Source: Homarus americanus
Lineage: Eukaryota; Arthropoda; Malacostraca; Decapoda; Nephropidae
Assembly (NCBI RefSeq): GCF_018991925.1
Contig: NW_024724368.1
Coordinates: 5,482,545 to 5,546,544, forward strand
Direction: 5' to 3'
DNA length: 64,000 nucleotides
In this document: positions 20,916-31,982 of the stretch, piece after piece
Position numbering within the stretch: the stretch's first letter is position 1
Layout of the letters: each line of letters starts with the position of its first letter
Translations under genes and position numbers: made by a program
Notes under the pieces: generated by a model
Told to the model about the DNA's origin: nothing
Seen by the model: only the letters and a program-made list of their open reading frames with translations
Database searches by the model: none

Positions 20916-22965
20916 ACTCAGTATACTGGTGATACTATTGTGTGTCAGGTGAGTAAATGTTATTGTTTTCAACTCTCCCCATCACAGCACCTGTCCTAAC
21001 CCCCCCTCCCCCCCACTCTCCTCCGTTTCCCTCGGCCTCCCACTTCCTCAGTGTAACGTCAACGACCGAGGTTTAGCTCCCCTCTCTCCCTCCCTCTCTT
21101 CCTTCCTGCTTCCCTCCTACATATATTTCCTATTCTCTTCTGTTAATTAACCTTTCTTGACTACCAACACTATATTTGGGGGGGAAACTGAGACGAAGTG
21201 AACCCACCCTCATGTGTACAACCAGCGAGACAGAAAACATTAGTAGTGTTAGGTTGTGATTCTCTTTTATTATGTTTATTTGTGATGTCCTATAGTCACA
21301 GTCCTTTTTCCGGAGAGCTGTTGACTGAGTGTAGCGCGAGCATTGAGATAATAAAAGACAACAACAGACTGTATAAGCTCATTATCACAATACGAGGTGG
21401 AGGATTTCCTCGACTTCGCGCAAGAATAATTTCTCTCACATTGTAACAAAGTTCATGTTGGGAAAAACTTATGTTTGTCAGCCACCACACTACTCTAAGA
21501 CGGAACACAATTTTAAAAAGTAAAGCTGTGGTATTTGAGGGAAAATATTATGACGTTCATGATGACTACCAGCGCTAGAGGAACACATTACATGAGAGTA
21601 TAAACTGGGAAGAATCTACAATTGGAGAGGTAAAGCTGAAATTTTTGAAGCTTGTTTATGCAATGTTTGCCCCGGAAGACAAGGAATATAAGAAGGAAGA
21701 TAAAGAGCATTAATCTTACGGTAGGTACAGAGTAATTAAAAGCAAACATTACCAGCGGGAAAAAGTACCGCACAAACAACGAGTGGCGGACGAAGTATTT
21801 GGAAAAATTTACTTGAATAAAAAGAGTTTATAAAGTACTCAAGTACTCGGATAAAAATTACTATAATAAAACAAAAATTAAAGTGCCAATACTGTACTCA
21901 ACATATCAGATAATTCTGATTCACCAGGTTCCTGTAGACAAAAAATTTATATTAACGGTAACAACAAACTAAGTACACATTATATGATTTTTAATTTACA
22001 GTAAATACTATTGTGTTGGACTTCCTGGCCGTCAACACCTGAGTCACATTGGCTATAGCATCCTTGGTCTTGAGTCCTCCTGGTGGGGTGTGGGGCAGTT
22101 TAAGTGTTCTGGAGATAAACACGGCCACTCGTTGTTCTTGTGTTGACTAGGCGTATTTTTATCTTTCTTTCGAGAAACACAAATCCTCACTGCACCATAA
22201 TAAAGCAGGCTACATCACGGAGGACAATACCGCACTGTTAACATTAATTATTATAGTTTATTAAGGCAGCACAGCTAAAATAACAATAAATGTATAAATT
22301 AAGATAACTTTTACAGTCGACTGAAACTTATTCAACTTTATCGCCAAATAATAACAAATTCAATAATATAACTTTGTGATTGGAAGTGAACTGCATAATA
22401 CCTTGTAGTGTGTGTACTGGACATGTTCACTGGCTGAGTTGTTCGCTATCATAACGGAAGGCAATACATGTTTTATATTAAAAGGAAACAACTTTTCTTG
22501 TGGTTACGATCCTCACTTTAATGTAGTTAATTATTTTTTGCACAATGTGGTTGAGAAACGAGGCAAAAAAATGCAAGCAGTACAACACTCCTGATGCTCT
22601 CAAATGTGCAGTGTAAACGAACGTTCTTGTTGATAATACGGAACTATAGAGACACTGCAGCGTTGGCTTGATACTTCCTGTGTGTGATCTTTCATATGAT
22701 TCTCTATTACACCCAATACTCTCACCACAACAAACATCTCTGACCTGCGCACATATCTGGCATATGTGAGACAGGTCCTCATCAGCCAGCTGGAATATGA
22801 ATGGCCATCTCTAATACCAGTATAGTAATATACAAATACAGTTTTTACTCGTGTAACTTATGAAGTTAACATGAAAAATTTACACCTGACTCACTTATGG
22901 GTCAGTCTAGTAGAATGTGCGACAGACAGGAGAAAGCACACCTTTGTTGATGTCTGCAGCTGTCG
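20916..22965. other. Intergenic and 3' flank of crustin C
   Basis: A C/T-rich patch at 20975-21110, otherwise A/T-rich. Minus-strand AATAAA near 22258-22263 is a possible distant poly(A) signal for crustin C. No other coding exon is supported. Confidence 0.4.
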
Positions 22966-23129
22966 TTACCCAAAACAAGGCCTGGCTGGCTTACACACGT
23001 GTTGTTCGAGGCACCTGTCGAAACAGCATTTGTCCGCTGCGTTAGCGCAGTCGAAGTCGTGAGTACAAGGCACCGGTGGCCCGAGTCTGGGGCAGTTTGG
23101 GCGGACTTTGGGGCAACACCCGGGTTTAT
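22966..23129 (-). CDS. Crustin C exon with WAP domain
   Basis: Acceptor TCTCACTACAG ends at 23130. The exon starts ATAAACCC, completing an Asp codon, and runs to TAA at 22968-22966. It reads [27 protein letters not shown] and [13 protein letters not shown]. Confidence 0.88.
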
Positions 23130-26023
23130 CTGTAGTGAGAAAATATTAAGTTATGAGTCCACAGAAGTACCATCAAGCATCCTGAAAAAACTTTTATTTA
23201 GTTTACATTGATTTATTTAATGAGACACTTGAGCGTAGTGACTATCTATACAATACGGATTCCGAGCACCAATATTTTGCCTCAAAGCCACTTACGACAT
23301 TGTGCAATCCGAACGTCTCAATATTTCAGGTATGGCAGCGTTCGTCTGGTCAGTGCTGGCTACCGTGTAGAACCCGCACAGCGCTAACTCCTGCTGTGAC
23401 GAGATGGTCAGCAGGAGGAAGGTAGCCACGCAGGCCACTCTGATCGCTTTCTTCAGGTTGTGGTAAGGTAGTTTAATTTCATGTGACTGTAATACTGGTA
23501 ATTAATCTAGAGAAATTACTATTTAAACGAACTATAAATGTAATGATTTATAACCTAAAAACAGTAAAGTACTGTTATTAAGGTTTCATGTGATTGTTGA
23601 TGGAGTTTATTGTGTGCCGTCGATACTGAAATAAATTTTCCGGAATTAAGCTTATCAAATTTGCTTGGTGATTTACCTAGTTTTTTTTTTTTTTTTTGCC
23701 ATTAAACTCTATATTACACCATTCAGTTAACTACCTGTTTAAAATGCAAGTGAGACTGGTCATAAAGTGGTCCAATGGTCACGTTTATATATCTTTCAGT
23801 TTTTGTAGTGTTGTGTTTATGACTTAATAACCAGATTATATTATCAAGAAAATTGAGCTTTATTCGTTGCGCTAAATATATGATAACTGTTGCGGTAGGT
23901 ATTCATATCACATTGAAATAAAGAAAAATTTGTATATACTATATAACTATGTTGACACATTATACGTTACAGTAGCACAAGAGTAGGCCATGCATGCATC
24001 ACTGACCGGGCCTGTGCGTGGTGGGCTGACCGCAGCAGTAGAAGGAGTTCTCCGGGGTCCTGCACCAGTAAATACAGCTCGATGATGTATATTTGTTAGG
24101 TCGCAAGCCGTGGTTAGGACGACCTACTGTTTGGGTAGATACTGACACTTGTACATTTCCTGCGAGAGAGCTGAAGATGGCCTGGAGAGCCCCGAGGGAG
24201 GACCTGTGGGAGCACGGAAGTTGGAGGTCGGCGTTAAGGAAGGCGACAATCATGAACTGCTCTTTAACTGTGTGTTGGAGTAAGGTAGGTAGACATGACA
24301 TTGTCCTCTAAACGTTAATATAACTGAAAATTTACTCGTATTCAAACTGGACTTGCCTAGTACTCTGTGGATAAGAGAGAATAAGACGTATAATTGAACA
24401 GCGTAATAGGAGGTGAGTGTACACCCCACATTTAATGTTGTAAGTTGCATGTTGTGGCAAGACGTGAGAGGAAAGGAAATTCCAGAGATGGGGAAGAAAA
24501 CAAATGACGTAGTAGTGCTGGCAGGAGCTTCGTGTATAACCTCTCCACCTTATCGGCCCTTCAGGATCACTCGGTAAAGTACTGGAGAACTGTATAGAAA
24601 ATGACAAGGACTAGCAAGAAGAGAGAGGGAGAGAGAGGTTAATGTGGAATATAAAAGAATTAAAAGAAATTGTTCAAGTGTTAGACTGTAAGTAAAGGGT
24701 AAGTAGACTGTTAACAGGTGAAACAGGACAACAGGAAGGGTGTGTGCCCTCCCATTGACTGCTCCCGCCATTGTTCTTCGTCGGCCACCTCAGGTTTACA
24801 GACTCTGTAAATCTAAAAAGTGCATTGTCTTGTGTGTGTGTGTGTGTGTGTGTATGTGTGTGTGTGCGAGCGTGTGAATGTGTGTGTGTGCAAGCACACG
24901 CATGTGTGTGTGTGTGTGTGCAAGCACACGCATGTGTGTGTGTGTGTGTGTGTGCAAGCACACGCATGTGTGTGTGTGTGTGTGCAAGCACACGCATGTG
25001 TGTGTGTGTGTGTGTGTGCCAACGTGTGTGTGTATGTGTGTGTGTGTGTGTGTACATATTAGTTTCTTTAGTGTTGATGATACTGGCGGGAATATTTTAA
25101 GTAAGATCTAAGGGATACATTATGAGGAATGTTTGACTGTTCTAGTGTGACCAGACATTGTATACGTCACGGGTGTGATGACACAAAACATCAGTTGGTT
25201 TTGTTTTCCCTGCCGGTGAGACCGAGAGATTTTTGTTTACCCACGGTTTGTTTGTAGACGTCCAGTTGTATGTTTTAACGTTCTTCGGTCGTCCTAACCA
25301 TCGTCAGTGTACTAGCTATTGCATTTTAAATATTTGATAAAGGTGTAACGTGCTATTGTACTGATGCACGCCGAGTGACTTTTGGATCTGATAATAAAAG
25401 ATGATTTGACCTCAATTTTGCTCAAGTGGAATTTCCATAGAGATGACGAGGCTCAGGTGAGGATCTCTTCCATCATATGAATTCATTACAGGTGAATTAA
25501 GTTACCAAATCAATTAAGAATTATTTCCTCGTACTGGAATTTAATAAATAAAATTGTTTGTTACAAAAATGTAACATAATACTAACTGGAAATCTGCATG
25601 CGGACGACTGATACAATACCATACCAAGTTTTGTTGAGCACTTCATGGTAACAATTGTGTGAAAAGTTTGCAATTAAAAGTTTAGTCCTCGCTGCCTGAA
25701 TACACCTGAAAATGATTTTAAGCCTTTTGTTAAGAGTAGATGCCATTATTCTGTAAGGAAACCAAACTTTAAGAAATGGGAAATAAAACAATTATCGTAT
25801 ATCGTAAGAAGACATTAAATGAGCTCTGAGAAGAGGTTATCTTGAGGTGATAACCAAGAGTGATTGTTAGGAGAAGAATATAAGAGAGTGTTATCTGGGG
25901 ATTCAGGATAACATACCGTGTATCGGAGGCAGCATGAGGATCTTTGATGATGATCTTGGTATTCTGGGCTGCACACCCCTGGATCAACACCGTCAAGGCT
26001 GCCAACCACACTGTTACAACCAT
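22966..26023 (-). CDS. Crustin C: WAP-domain protein with two extra cysteines (three coding exons)
   Basis: Join of 26023-25917, 24203-24007 and 23129-22966 on the minus strand, 468 nt, 155 residues; phases (2, then 1) fit at both junctions. Signal peptide is about residues 1-19 ([19 protein letters not shown]). The linker to residue 78 is short and has no Gly-rich region. The four-cysteine motif is C79, C83, C92, C93. The WAP domain has C107, C114, C123, C129, C136, C137, C141 and C147 with the usual KCCFDRC core. C106 replaces the Tyr of the KPGYCP start and C153 sits in the tail (ARPCFG), giving a possible fifth disulfide. The family role is a secreted antimicrobial or protease-inhibitor-like protein. 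The WAP exon has no ATG, so it is easily missed by ORF callers. Confidence 0.88.
24007..24203 (-). CDS. Crustin C exon with linker and four-cysteine motif
   Basis: Acceptor GTGCTCCCACAG ends at 24204; the first base completes the Arg codon. Donor is CCCG|GTCAGT, identical in its six intron bases to that of crustin B at the same place in the protein. Confidence 0.85.
24829..25055. repeat. (GT)n array with embedded CAAGCACACGCATG units, in crustin C intron 1
   Basis: GT runs are broken four times by an identical GCAAGCACACGCATGTG block, a higher-order minisatellite of roughly 35-45 bp. All Cys/Val or Thr/His ORFs here are artefacts. Confidence 0.95.
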
Positions 26024-26046
26024 CACTCAGCAGGCTGGTCAAGGTG
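25917..26046 (-). CDS. Crustin C exon with start codon and signal peptide
   Basis: Acceptor-like TTGCCCTTCAG ends at 26047; ATG is at 26023-26021 and the coding part ends ACACG|GTATGT (intron from 25916). The exon leaves two bases of an Arg codon. Confidence 0.78.
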
Positions 26047-26239
26047 CTGAAGGGCAAGAAACTGAATATTAAAGGTAAATATAAATTATTATATTTCTGG
26101 AAGATTTAGCAAAATACAATGGAATTGTACGCCGTCTTGTCCTTAGCATCTCCTTCGTGTGGACAGATTTTCTTAAAACCTGGATTAAAAATGATCTGAT
26201 TATTCTCGACTTAAAGCGTAACTATGTACGGGTGGTGAA

Positions 26240-26280
26240 GATTGTAATTTAAATTGAATTGAATTGAATTGAAACAGTTT
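26240..26280 (-). repeat. (AATTG)n run, possible retroelement tail
   Basis: Four copies of TTGAA followed by ACAGTTTATTTGGCCGG. Such 5-bp tails are common at LINE 3' ends. No coding part is attached. Confidence 0.4.
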
Positions 26281-26596
26281 ATTTGGCCGGAAAAAACACA
26301 GATACAGAGTGGATAATAATAACAATATTAACATGGCTGAGCCAGTTGAGAACCTGAGCTCTCTTTTAGGTACCTGATATACACTATACATTTATCTCAA
26401 GGAAGTATTATGTAACATTTAGTAACATCTGGAATAGTACAGTAGTATAATGGTAATAAGAACATATCATAATGTTACCGCGGTTATCACTTCAATATTT
26501 CTTTATTTTATTTATTTATTATTATTATGAAAAACATAAGTATAATGGGGAAGCTTTATGTTGGTTTCCTTTATTTTCTATAAAAAACGAAAAATT

Positions 26597-26630
26597 ACTG
26601 ACTGTACATATTACAGGTAACAGCTATATA
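26597..26630 (-). promoter_or_regulatory. Candidate crustin C core promoter
   Basis: Minus-strand TATATA (26630-26625) and TCAGT (26601-26597), A+1 at 26599, give the 31-bp spacing of the sister genes. The downstream exon is very A/T-rich and no strong donor is seen. A GATATAAA at about 27832-27825 is an alternative. Confidence 0.25.
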
Positions 26631-26929
26631 AAATGGTATCACTTTGACTGCTCAGTGATGCCTGAAAAATAAGGCAAGAGTACAGGAACACACCAATGAC
26701 ATCATCACCGCCAGGCCAGCTAAAGTGAGGCTTGAGCTTGGCCAAACACACTCATAAACTACACACATTCACACACCCATGCATAATCTTGTCCTCCCAG
26801 CCCCCACAAAATAAGAGAAGAAATTTTGCTTCTTGAACAAAATTTTATACCCCCCTTAGACAAGCTACACACAGCACACGCATTCTTCCTCAAGAATTTC
26901 CACTTTTAAACAGGTACTATACATCAACC

Positions 26930-27061
26930 TTGAATCGTCATCACAAACAATATTTAGTTACAAGTACCACAAATTCCCCTTAATTACAAACCTCACAAGC
27001 TTCTCTTTCACTACAAACACCACAAACTTCCCTTAATTACCAACACCATATCTTCATCGCA
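26930..27061. repeat. Degenerate CACAAAYTTCCCTTAATTAC repeat
   Basis: Four to five loose copies immediately before the LINE fragment. Confidence 0.5.
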
Positions 27062-27520
27062 AACCAGCCTGGTCGTCTTCTCTCAACTCCACCCAACAAC
27101 GTCAGCTAGAGAAGGTACAGAAAAGGGCCTGCAGAATCATGCTCGGCGCAGAATACTCCGGCTACACCAACGCTCTCTCCACCCTGGAAATGCCATCCCT
27201 CATTCCCTCAGTGACCTCCACCACCAAGCACTGGAAAGGTTTGGCCGTGGACTACTGCACCACCCTCGCCATCGCCACCACCTGCAGCCCCCCACCCTAC
27301 TCGCGCAGTCCGCCACTACAACAAAATTCAGCCCATAAGAGCCCGCAGCGATAGATATAAGAACAGCACCATCCCATCTATTGTTAAAATAATAAACAAC
27401 TCCTGATTTATGTACTGTACAGCCCTGTATATGTATTCAATGCATATTATATCATTATGTCTAAATCAAATGTAAGTCTGTATATTTTCAGCCACCGGCT
27501 GCAACTCTATTAATAAACCG

Positions 27521-27554
<34 letters not shown>

Positions 27555-27556
27555 AC
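27062..27556 (+). mobile_element. LINE 3' fragment, second copy of the family at 1-1548
   Basis: It starts within the RT C-terminal region (QRQLEKVQKRACRIMLGAEY) and runs through the 3' UTR to a (TTA)n tail. It is nearly identical to 1078-1548, with an insertion of CTCATTCC near 27196 and deletions in the histidine-rich segment. It is 5'-truncated. Confidence 0.9.
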
Positions 27557-28493
27557 ACAGGCAGGAGACTGACCACACCACAGCGTGATAGCGAGTCATA
27601 GGTCCACGACACAAGTACCTCTGAACCCACGTAAACACGGCAAACTTATTATTTTAACTGAATATCCCCATTAACTTCAGCACAAACTTCCTGTCTCTGT
27701 ATTAAAACGTCTGAAACGCAAACCTTCTGTCTCCAGCGAAGGTAGAGTAGAATGTTAGGTATAGCTGGTGGTGATGTCACGGTAGCTGTGGGTGTAAGCT
27801 GTCACGACTCGGGTGGTCCTGGGGTTTATATCCACGATGAATGAAAGCTTCTGATCAGCTAATGTGAGGTTCCAACTTGTCTCTTTAGTTAAGATTTTAT
27901 CACATTTTGTATCCAAGCTCGTCGCCATAGATGTTACAGTGAATGGTAATAGCTCCTGGCACTGACATATCCTATTGTTTTCCTAAGTACTTATTTTTTT
28001 TAATGCCGAATTTATAATCTAGAATTGTTCTTGTTGTATGTTTTTTTTTCACTCGGCGGAGATATACCATACAGGAAACTCAGGATAATTTGGGTGATCC
28101 CTGAAGCCACTGTCAACAAAGCCTCGACCGAGTAATTTGAGGAAGCAATTCAATACAATATTGCACAAGGTCGCAGGAGTCATGGGGAAACACAAGTCAT
28201 TATTCCTCAATGCTATAGATCTTAGAGGGGAAATTTCCTTGTTAATTTTGCTGATACAAGATAATTAAAAAACTTTCATTGCATCGTAACACCTTTACTT
28301 TACGGATAATTAAGAGCCTCTCAGTTTTTAAAATTATTACTGAGGGATTCTTCCGACAGATTACATTGTTGCGTTTGTGATGCTGAACGATGGCTTAATG
28401 CTTCATGCACGTCAGAATCACATCTTCCAACAATGAAACAGGCAGATGGAGCTTGACGCTTATCATATAGGTCAAATCTTCCCTGGCAGATAG
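27557..28493. other. Intergenic, no feature recognised
   Basis: No coding exon seen apart from the alternative TATA noted for crustin C. Confidence 0.45.
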
Positions 28494-28497
28494 AGTA

Positions 28498-28527
28498 AGT
28501 GTGTGTGTGTGTGTGTGTGTGTGTGTA
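28498..28527. repeat. (GT)n microsatellite
   Basis: About 14 GT units. Confidence 0.95.
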
Positions 28528-28829
28528 CAAAAGCGTACCGGTAATTACATCAACAAACATAACCAACTTCCGGAGCCTGGAGATGGAAGGTTGTGACCAG
28601 GAGGGGAAGCGGGGGTTACCCAGGTGTACCCATAATGTTTGACTGTTTCAATCAAAGCCTCGAGGTTAGTGGTGGATGGTCGACGGACACCACACAGTTA
28701 ATGGTGGTAGTGAGAGCCAGCCACACCTCCCTGGCTCTCAAGGATGACCCACCAACAACAGCAGTAACTCTTCCCCCAAGTTTTTACTGATGTTTACCAA
28801 AGTAAATAAAATTCCCAGTGTGGTTTTTT

Positions 28830-29400
28830 CTTGTTTGTCGACGTAGCCATATCTCAGCTACGAACAGAATAATAAAAAAAGAAGAGGTACCTTAGTGAAC
28901 CATCCTTCACACTTGGCGAAATTTCTATGTATTAATTGAGTGGAGTGACCTTCATCCATGACCTTGACCTTTGACCGATATTGACCAAAGTTGTGTGATA
29001 CTTATACTAGTTCCAGAACGACTTGCGTTGATAACTTGATATAGATCGGATCATGAATGTTGATGCTTGAGTGTGGTAACTTTGATCTTCATCTTAGACG
29101 GTCACTTGAACAAGATGATCAAGACTATGATGAACGTTTGGAAAACTTATAATATTTAATCTGTAAAAATTACATAACGATCGATCAACAATGGTGGAAG
29201 CTTCCTTGACTGCGGTGACCTTCATTGCTTACCTTTGTTCGAGGTTGACTAAAAATGTAATGCCTGTCAACTGGGAAGTCTAATCAGATGTGAAATTTTC
29301 GTGAGAATCGATGAAAACTGATGACGTTTGCGGGTAAACAGACTAACAGAAGGACAAACAGAGAAACAGGTCGGACTGTTCTACATATTTGGCGACTAAT
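28830..29400. mobile_element. TGACCTTGACCTTTGACC-type dispersed repeat
   Basis: The block TGACCTTGACCTTTGACC at 28966-28983, repeated 'gaccttcat' phrases and an ending of repeated ACAGA-type units (29337-29370) match the layout of a non-coding repeat class widespread in molluscs and crustaceans. No ORF. The class is recalled from memory and needs a library search. Confidence 0.45.
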
Positions 29401-29525
29401 CACTTACGACAAACACAGAGTCTACGAGCGGCCAGGAGTATATTAAACTCGCCTACAGTGGTAAACTAATTCCCTCATGCGCCCGGCCCTCTTACGTCGA
29501 CGACTAGTTTTCGGAAACGAGAGTG

Positions 29526-29770
29526 GAGAGGCGAGGAAATGTGTGGGGAGGCGAGAAAATGTGGGTAGGGAGGCGAGGAAATGTGGGTAGGGAGGCGAGG
29601 AAATGTGGGTAGGGAGGCGAGGAAAAGTAGGTAAGGAGGCGAGGAAATGTGGGTTAGGAAGCGAGGAAATGTGGGTTGGAGGCGAGAAAATGTGGGTTGG
29701 GGGGTGAGGAAATGTGGATTGGGAGGTGAGGAAAAGTAGGTTGAGAGGCGAGGAAAATTGAGTGGGGAGG
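29526..29770. repeat. ~20-bp minisatellite
   Basis: About twelve copies of GGAGGCGAGGAAATGTGGGT, becoming degenerate to the right. Confidence 0.9.
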
Positions 29771-30716
29771 CGGTTGTTTTTGGCTAGGATTTTACGACAA
29801 TTGGAATTATGTCTTTTTTTTATACTCTTTATGTGTCATCCTCGGTAAATGTTTATACATAAATTAATATCGAATTCCCACCGAGCAAATCAAACATCTC
29901 TCCTCCTCCTCCTCCGTGCCACGTGTTGTAGGCACTGCCTGATCTAGGGTGACGTGTGGCAACAAGGCCTCCATCGTGGGGTCAACCTGCATATTGACCT
30001 CCACTTATAAATTTTACCGACATTTTCTCACACCGCCTCATCTTGGTGTAAGTGGAGACTCGCGTAAACGTAAAAAGACAGAAAAGTAAGTAGTTAAAAA
30101 AAATAAAATCAAGTTTGGACCAAAGTATATAAAAGTTTGTCTTTCATGACGTTGTTAATACTGGCGGAGAATGACGCTGCTCATCATGTCTTGTCCATAC
30201 TTGATACACGTACAATACGTGGTGTTACATTCAGGTAGAAAAAAGTATTTCCGGGTTAGAAGAAACAGGTCGTGTGAGTCACCCCGCACTCCCTTCATTA
30301 CAGTGTATGAAAAAATATACAGTAGTAACCGACGTCATAAAGTTTATCATGTGTAGTGGCTGCAGTCATCATGAAATTATAAAATGTGACGACTGCAGCT
30401 TGTGTCTGTATCTGAGTAGATGATCAACAAGGAGGTGTTGGTTCAATTATCTTACATGACAACAGAACATCTTGGGAAGACACCTACACAAGCACAGGCC
30501 TTCTTTCTACATAAACAGATAAGCAGATGGCGTAATTTCTGACTACAGAGAGGAGTCCATTAAAACAATGATGGTTGTTGTATTTCTAAACTTCTCCAGT
30601 GGTGTGGCTCTGGTTGTAGGCCCCAACAAGGTTATTGGAGTAAACTGCTCTTAGCGTTCCTTCACGATATTTATCATCAACGTTTTATACCATTTTCCAG
30701 CTTAAGACGGCAGCTG
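29771..30716. other. Intergenic, no feature recognised
   Basis: No supported coding exon or RNA. Confidence 0.45.
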
Positions 30717-30905
30717 GTGGGTAGAACCAGACTGAAACCCTCCCTCATCCCCCCCCCCCTCCTGCAAACCTGGGGCGCCAACCCAGAAAATGCAACAGAG
30801 ACCAGGAGATAGACACAGCTCTGGTGACCCGGTTGCCATCAGGCATATTGAAGCAAAGTTTAACAGATGGATACCAACCGACAGGGTGGGAACAGCTGAC
30901 AGAAC
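30717..30905 (-). mobile_element. Dispersed repeat family 'R2', copy 2
   Basis: Reverse-complement match to 19480-19625 over about 150 bp with many substitutions. It lies in the 3' flank of crustin D. Confidence 0.55.
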
Positions 30906-31009
30906 ATGTCTCAGAAATTCTTTCTTTTCAATTTCAGGTTTTTCTTAGTGTCAAGATAGTTGATGATGTATTTTGGAAAATTCATAAAATAACACCAAGT
31001 TCAACAACA

Positions 31010-31015
31010 ATTTAT
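31010..31015 (-). terminator. Possible poly(A) signal of crustin D
   Basis: Minus-strand AATAAA about 510 bp past the crustin D stop. Nothing nearer was found. Confidence 0.35.
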
Positions 31016-31523
31016 TGCATAACAGTTTCACAACCTAAAACTCAAATAAAACACGAACACAAATAAATAAACAACAACAACTAAAAAAATCAGCTTTAAA
31101 CATAAAAAAGTTGAGTAAGTATTAGAAATATTTTTTCCTCTTACAAAAGGGCCAACTGTGAAAAAGGTTATCTGAACATTGTGTTTACGTCTCGGCCAAT
31201 ACGTGATACAGTTCCCGACAACTGTGCCAGAACATCGTCACCATTACTGTATTTTACTAGTGGAACTGAATTTATCTTGTCTTATATCTTTCACTTTTCC
31301 TTTTGAGACTTATAACTCAGACTGTGGGGAATAAATTCTAAAAAACAACAACAAAACTTAACATGTCGGTAACTCTGTTGGAGAAGACAGCTGCCTCAGT
31401 TTATCCAATGTAATGCAAGACGGTATTTTTTAAATCACAGTGTTGGAAACTGGTGGTTGTCGTGAGACAGTTCCTATAATGACACTGTCGTGCCCAGTTC
31501 CGGAGAAGCATAGCCTTCCCTTG

Positions 31524-31696
31524 TTACCCGTTATTATTGCCAGTGTACTTACAGATTTTGTAGGTTAAGCATCTATCTGAACAACACGAGCTTCCGTGAC
31601 TACACTCACCGTCGGTGTGACAGTGGGGCGGGTGTGAGGTGTGGCCCGAACCACAATAATGTGATGAAGATGGGCACCGATGTTGTTGAATCGACT
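31524..31696 (-). CDS. Crustin D exon with WAP domain
   Basis: A strong pyrimidine tract and TTTTTAG end at 31697. The exon completes a Gln codon and ends at TAA 31526-31524. Confidence 0.87.
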
Positions 31697-31942
31697 CTAA
31701 AAACAAAAGAAAAAAAGTGTTAATTAATTATGTAAAATTATATGTTAGAGAACAATTACAACCCTCCCGTACCTGGTGCTATTCTAATTCCCAATAAAGT
31801 AGTTTCCTCACCTTCAGCTGTAACTGTGACCCCTGATATAATGTCTCAAGAACTGAATAATTTCATCTTTGATAAACTCTTAATATATTTGTTTCCTTTT
31901 TTCCCCATTTGTGTTAACTTATTTCACACTATTCTGTATTCT

Positions 31943-31982
<40 letters not shown>

